This document shows positions 6,167 to 7,205 of a stretch of 7,205 nt of DNA, one piece after another. The DNA is taken from positions 1-7,205 of the forward strand of contig DATESB010000078.1 in assembly GCA_035271065.1 (NCBI GenBank), in the 5' to 3' direction. Below the pieces are notes generated by a model. The model ran no database searches, was not told the DNA's origin, and saw only the letters and a program-made list of their open reading frames with translations. This DNA comes from JAAYYM01 sp035271065. Lineage in GTDB: Bacteria; Bacillota; Clostridia; Lachnospirales; Lachnospiraceae. A program made the translations under genes and the position numbers. Each line of letters starts with the position of its first letter. Position 1 is the stretch's first letter.

Positions 6167-7205
6167 CTATTTATTAATACTCTTCCACAGTTTTGCTGCT
6201 TCTTCTCTTACTTTAGCCATTGCTGCTTCTTCATCTATTTTGAGAAGTTTTCTGTCCTGCATCAGTACTTCTCCATTTGCCACAGTCGTTACCACACTTC
6301 GTCCACTCATGCCAAATAGAATATGGCTGTTACAATTATCTGCATTCATCGGTGTCAAAGGAATATAATCTGTTACAATGACATCTGCTGCTGCGCCCTC
6401 CTTCAGGATACCCAATGGTTTCTTAAAATACCGATTTGCTATCTTTGCATTATGTTCAAACAACATCACCGGCACCTCTGCCCATGCAGCATTGGTATCG
6501 CACAAATGATGCTTATGAAGAATATTCGCCACCTTGTAGGACTCCGTCATATCATGTGTATAACCATCGGTTCCCAAGCCGGTTAAAATACCTTTATGGA
6601 AAATAGCCATCGTTGGCGGACATCCGCAGGCATTTCCCATGTTTGACTCCGGATTGTGAACAACCATTGTATCAGTTTCTTTCAGCACATCCATCTCATG
6701 TGAATTTACATAGATACAATGCGCTGTAATTGTCTTATCACCCAAGATACCGTGATCCATCAGGCGGTCAATGATACGCTTGTTGTATTTATGAAGTGAA
6801 TCGTATAAATCCTCAATACCCTCGGCCACATGAATGTGATACCCCACTCCGTTAGGCTTATTCGCTGCACAATATTCCAATGTCTGATCTGAAAGGGTAA
6901 ATGAAGCATGCAGACCCATCATTCCCGCAATCATATCGGTATCATCCGCTAAAGCATGTTTAATAAATGCTTCATTTTCGGCTACCGCTTCACGCATCTT
7001 ATCTTCTCCGTCACGATCAGATACCTCATAGCACAGACAACTGCGTACACCTGTTTCTTTCGCAGCCTCTTCTATTTGAAAGAGACTGCCTGAAATTGCT
7101 CCGTAACTTGCATGATGGTCAAACACCGTTGTCACACCATTCTTGATACAGTCAATATAAGTTGCAAGGGCACTCTGCTTCGTCTGTTCCAATGTCAGAT
7201 GCCTG
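6167..7205 (-). CDS. ssnA: SsnA-type putative aminohydrolase (amidohydrolase superfamily), 5' end cut by window edge
   Basis: This is the C-terminal part of a metal-dependent amidohydrolase: 345 complete codons ending in TAG. SsnA proteins are about 440 residues, so roughly 95 N-terminal residues, including the first metal-binding HxH, lie beyond the edge. The frame stays open to base 7205, so the TTG codon at 7190-7192 is not the start. Visible hallmarks are FDHHASYG near the fragment's N-terminus, the metal-ligand motif HIHVAE (6821-6838), TAHCIYV with its histidine at 6719-6721, the HNPESNMGNACG segment and the catalytic-aspartate motif GLGTDGYTHDM (aspartate within 6563-6574). These match E. 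coli SsnA as I remember it better than guanine deaminase or chlorohydrolases. The family is cytosolic and presumed to hydrolyse an amino or amidine group. Its exact substrate is not settled, but ssnA has been linked genetically to anaerobic uric acid use. The gene leads into ygfK with a 36-base gap. No in-frame TGA that could encode selenocysteine is present. Family assignment is strong; substrate is unknown. [Confidence was missing from the original answer; the value here was filled in during repair.]. Confidence 0.9.
   Translation of the reverse strand, partial: RHLTLEQTKQSALATYIDCIKNGVTTVFDHHASYGAISGSLFQIEEAAKETGVRSCLCYEVSDRDGEDKMREAVAENEAFIKHALADDTDMIAGMMGLHASFTLSDQTLEYCAANKPNGVGYHIHVAEGIEDLYDSLHKYNKRIIDRLMDHGILGDKTITAHCIYVNSHEMDVLKETDTMVVHNPESNMGNACGCPPTMAIFHKGILTGLGTDGYTHDMTESYKVANILHKHHLCDTNAAWAEVPVMLFEHNAKIANRYFKKPLGILKEGAAADVIVTDYIPLTPMNADNCNSHILFGMSGRSVVTTVANGEVLMQDRKLLKIDEEAAMAKVREEAAKLWKSINK

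Noticed and set aside
7190..7192. TTG codon as the start of the SsnA-type gene
   Set aside because: The frame is open upstream to the window edge (codons for R-H-L-T precede it), and the SsnA family needs about 95 more N-terminal residues with an HxH motif, so the true start is outside the window.
1..7205. Selenocysteine codon and SECIS element
   Set aside because: None of the five reading frames contains an in-frame TGA inside conserved sequence; any link to selenium is through the gene cluster, not through selenoproteins in this window.

Overview
The window is a tightly packed stretch of five genes, all on the minus strand, read from right to left. In transcription order they are: an SsnA-type amidohydrolase (start lies off the right edge), a complete YgfK-type multidomain iron-sulfur flavoprotein, a complete D-hydantoinase/dihydropyrimidinase (HydA/HyuA type), a MoeA/CinA-like molybdopterin-binding protein, and an XdhC-family molybdenum hydroxylase maturation protein (end lies off the left edge). 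Gaps are 36, 41 and 41 bases, plus one 4-base ATGA overlap, which fits a single polycistronic message. No promoter, terminator, RNA gene, repeat array or mobile element is visible, and no stretch above 300 bases lacks a gene.

The organism is most likely an anaerobic low-to-moderate GC Firmicute of the Clostridia, possibly Lachnospiraceae. This rests on purine-rich Shine-Dalgarno sequences (for example AAGGAGGG before ygfK), AT-leaning codon use, GC in the low-to-mid 40s percent by eye, and the gene content. The family is an inference, not proven by the sequence.

The gene set is the one known from the E. coli ygeW-ssnA region and from clostridial and enterococcal loci linked to selenium-dependent molybdenum hydroxylases (the xanthine dehydrogenase class). 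Recent work ties ygfK, ssnA and hyuA-type genes to anaerobic breakdown of uric acid and other purines by gut bacteria. A plausible division of labour is as follows. A molybdenum hydroxylase encoded elsewhere acts on the purine ring, with the XdhC and molybdopterin-binding proteins maturing its cofactor. YgfK performs a ring reduction. HydA opens a cyclic ureide, and SsnA hydrolyses an amino or amidine group. The individual reactions of YgfK, HydA and SsnA in this pathway cannot be read from the sequence.

The most interesting points are the YgfK domain order, which is rearranged relative to dihydropyrimidine dehydrogenase; the cysteine-rich tail on the molybdopterin-binding protein; and an XdhC protein that starts directly at its Rossmann domain. 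The system as a whole belongs to a known but biochemically under-characterised cluster; I do not see an entirely new one.
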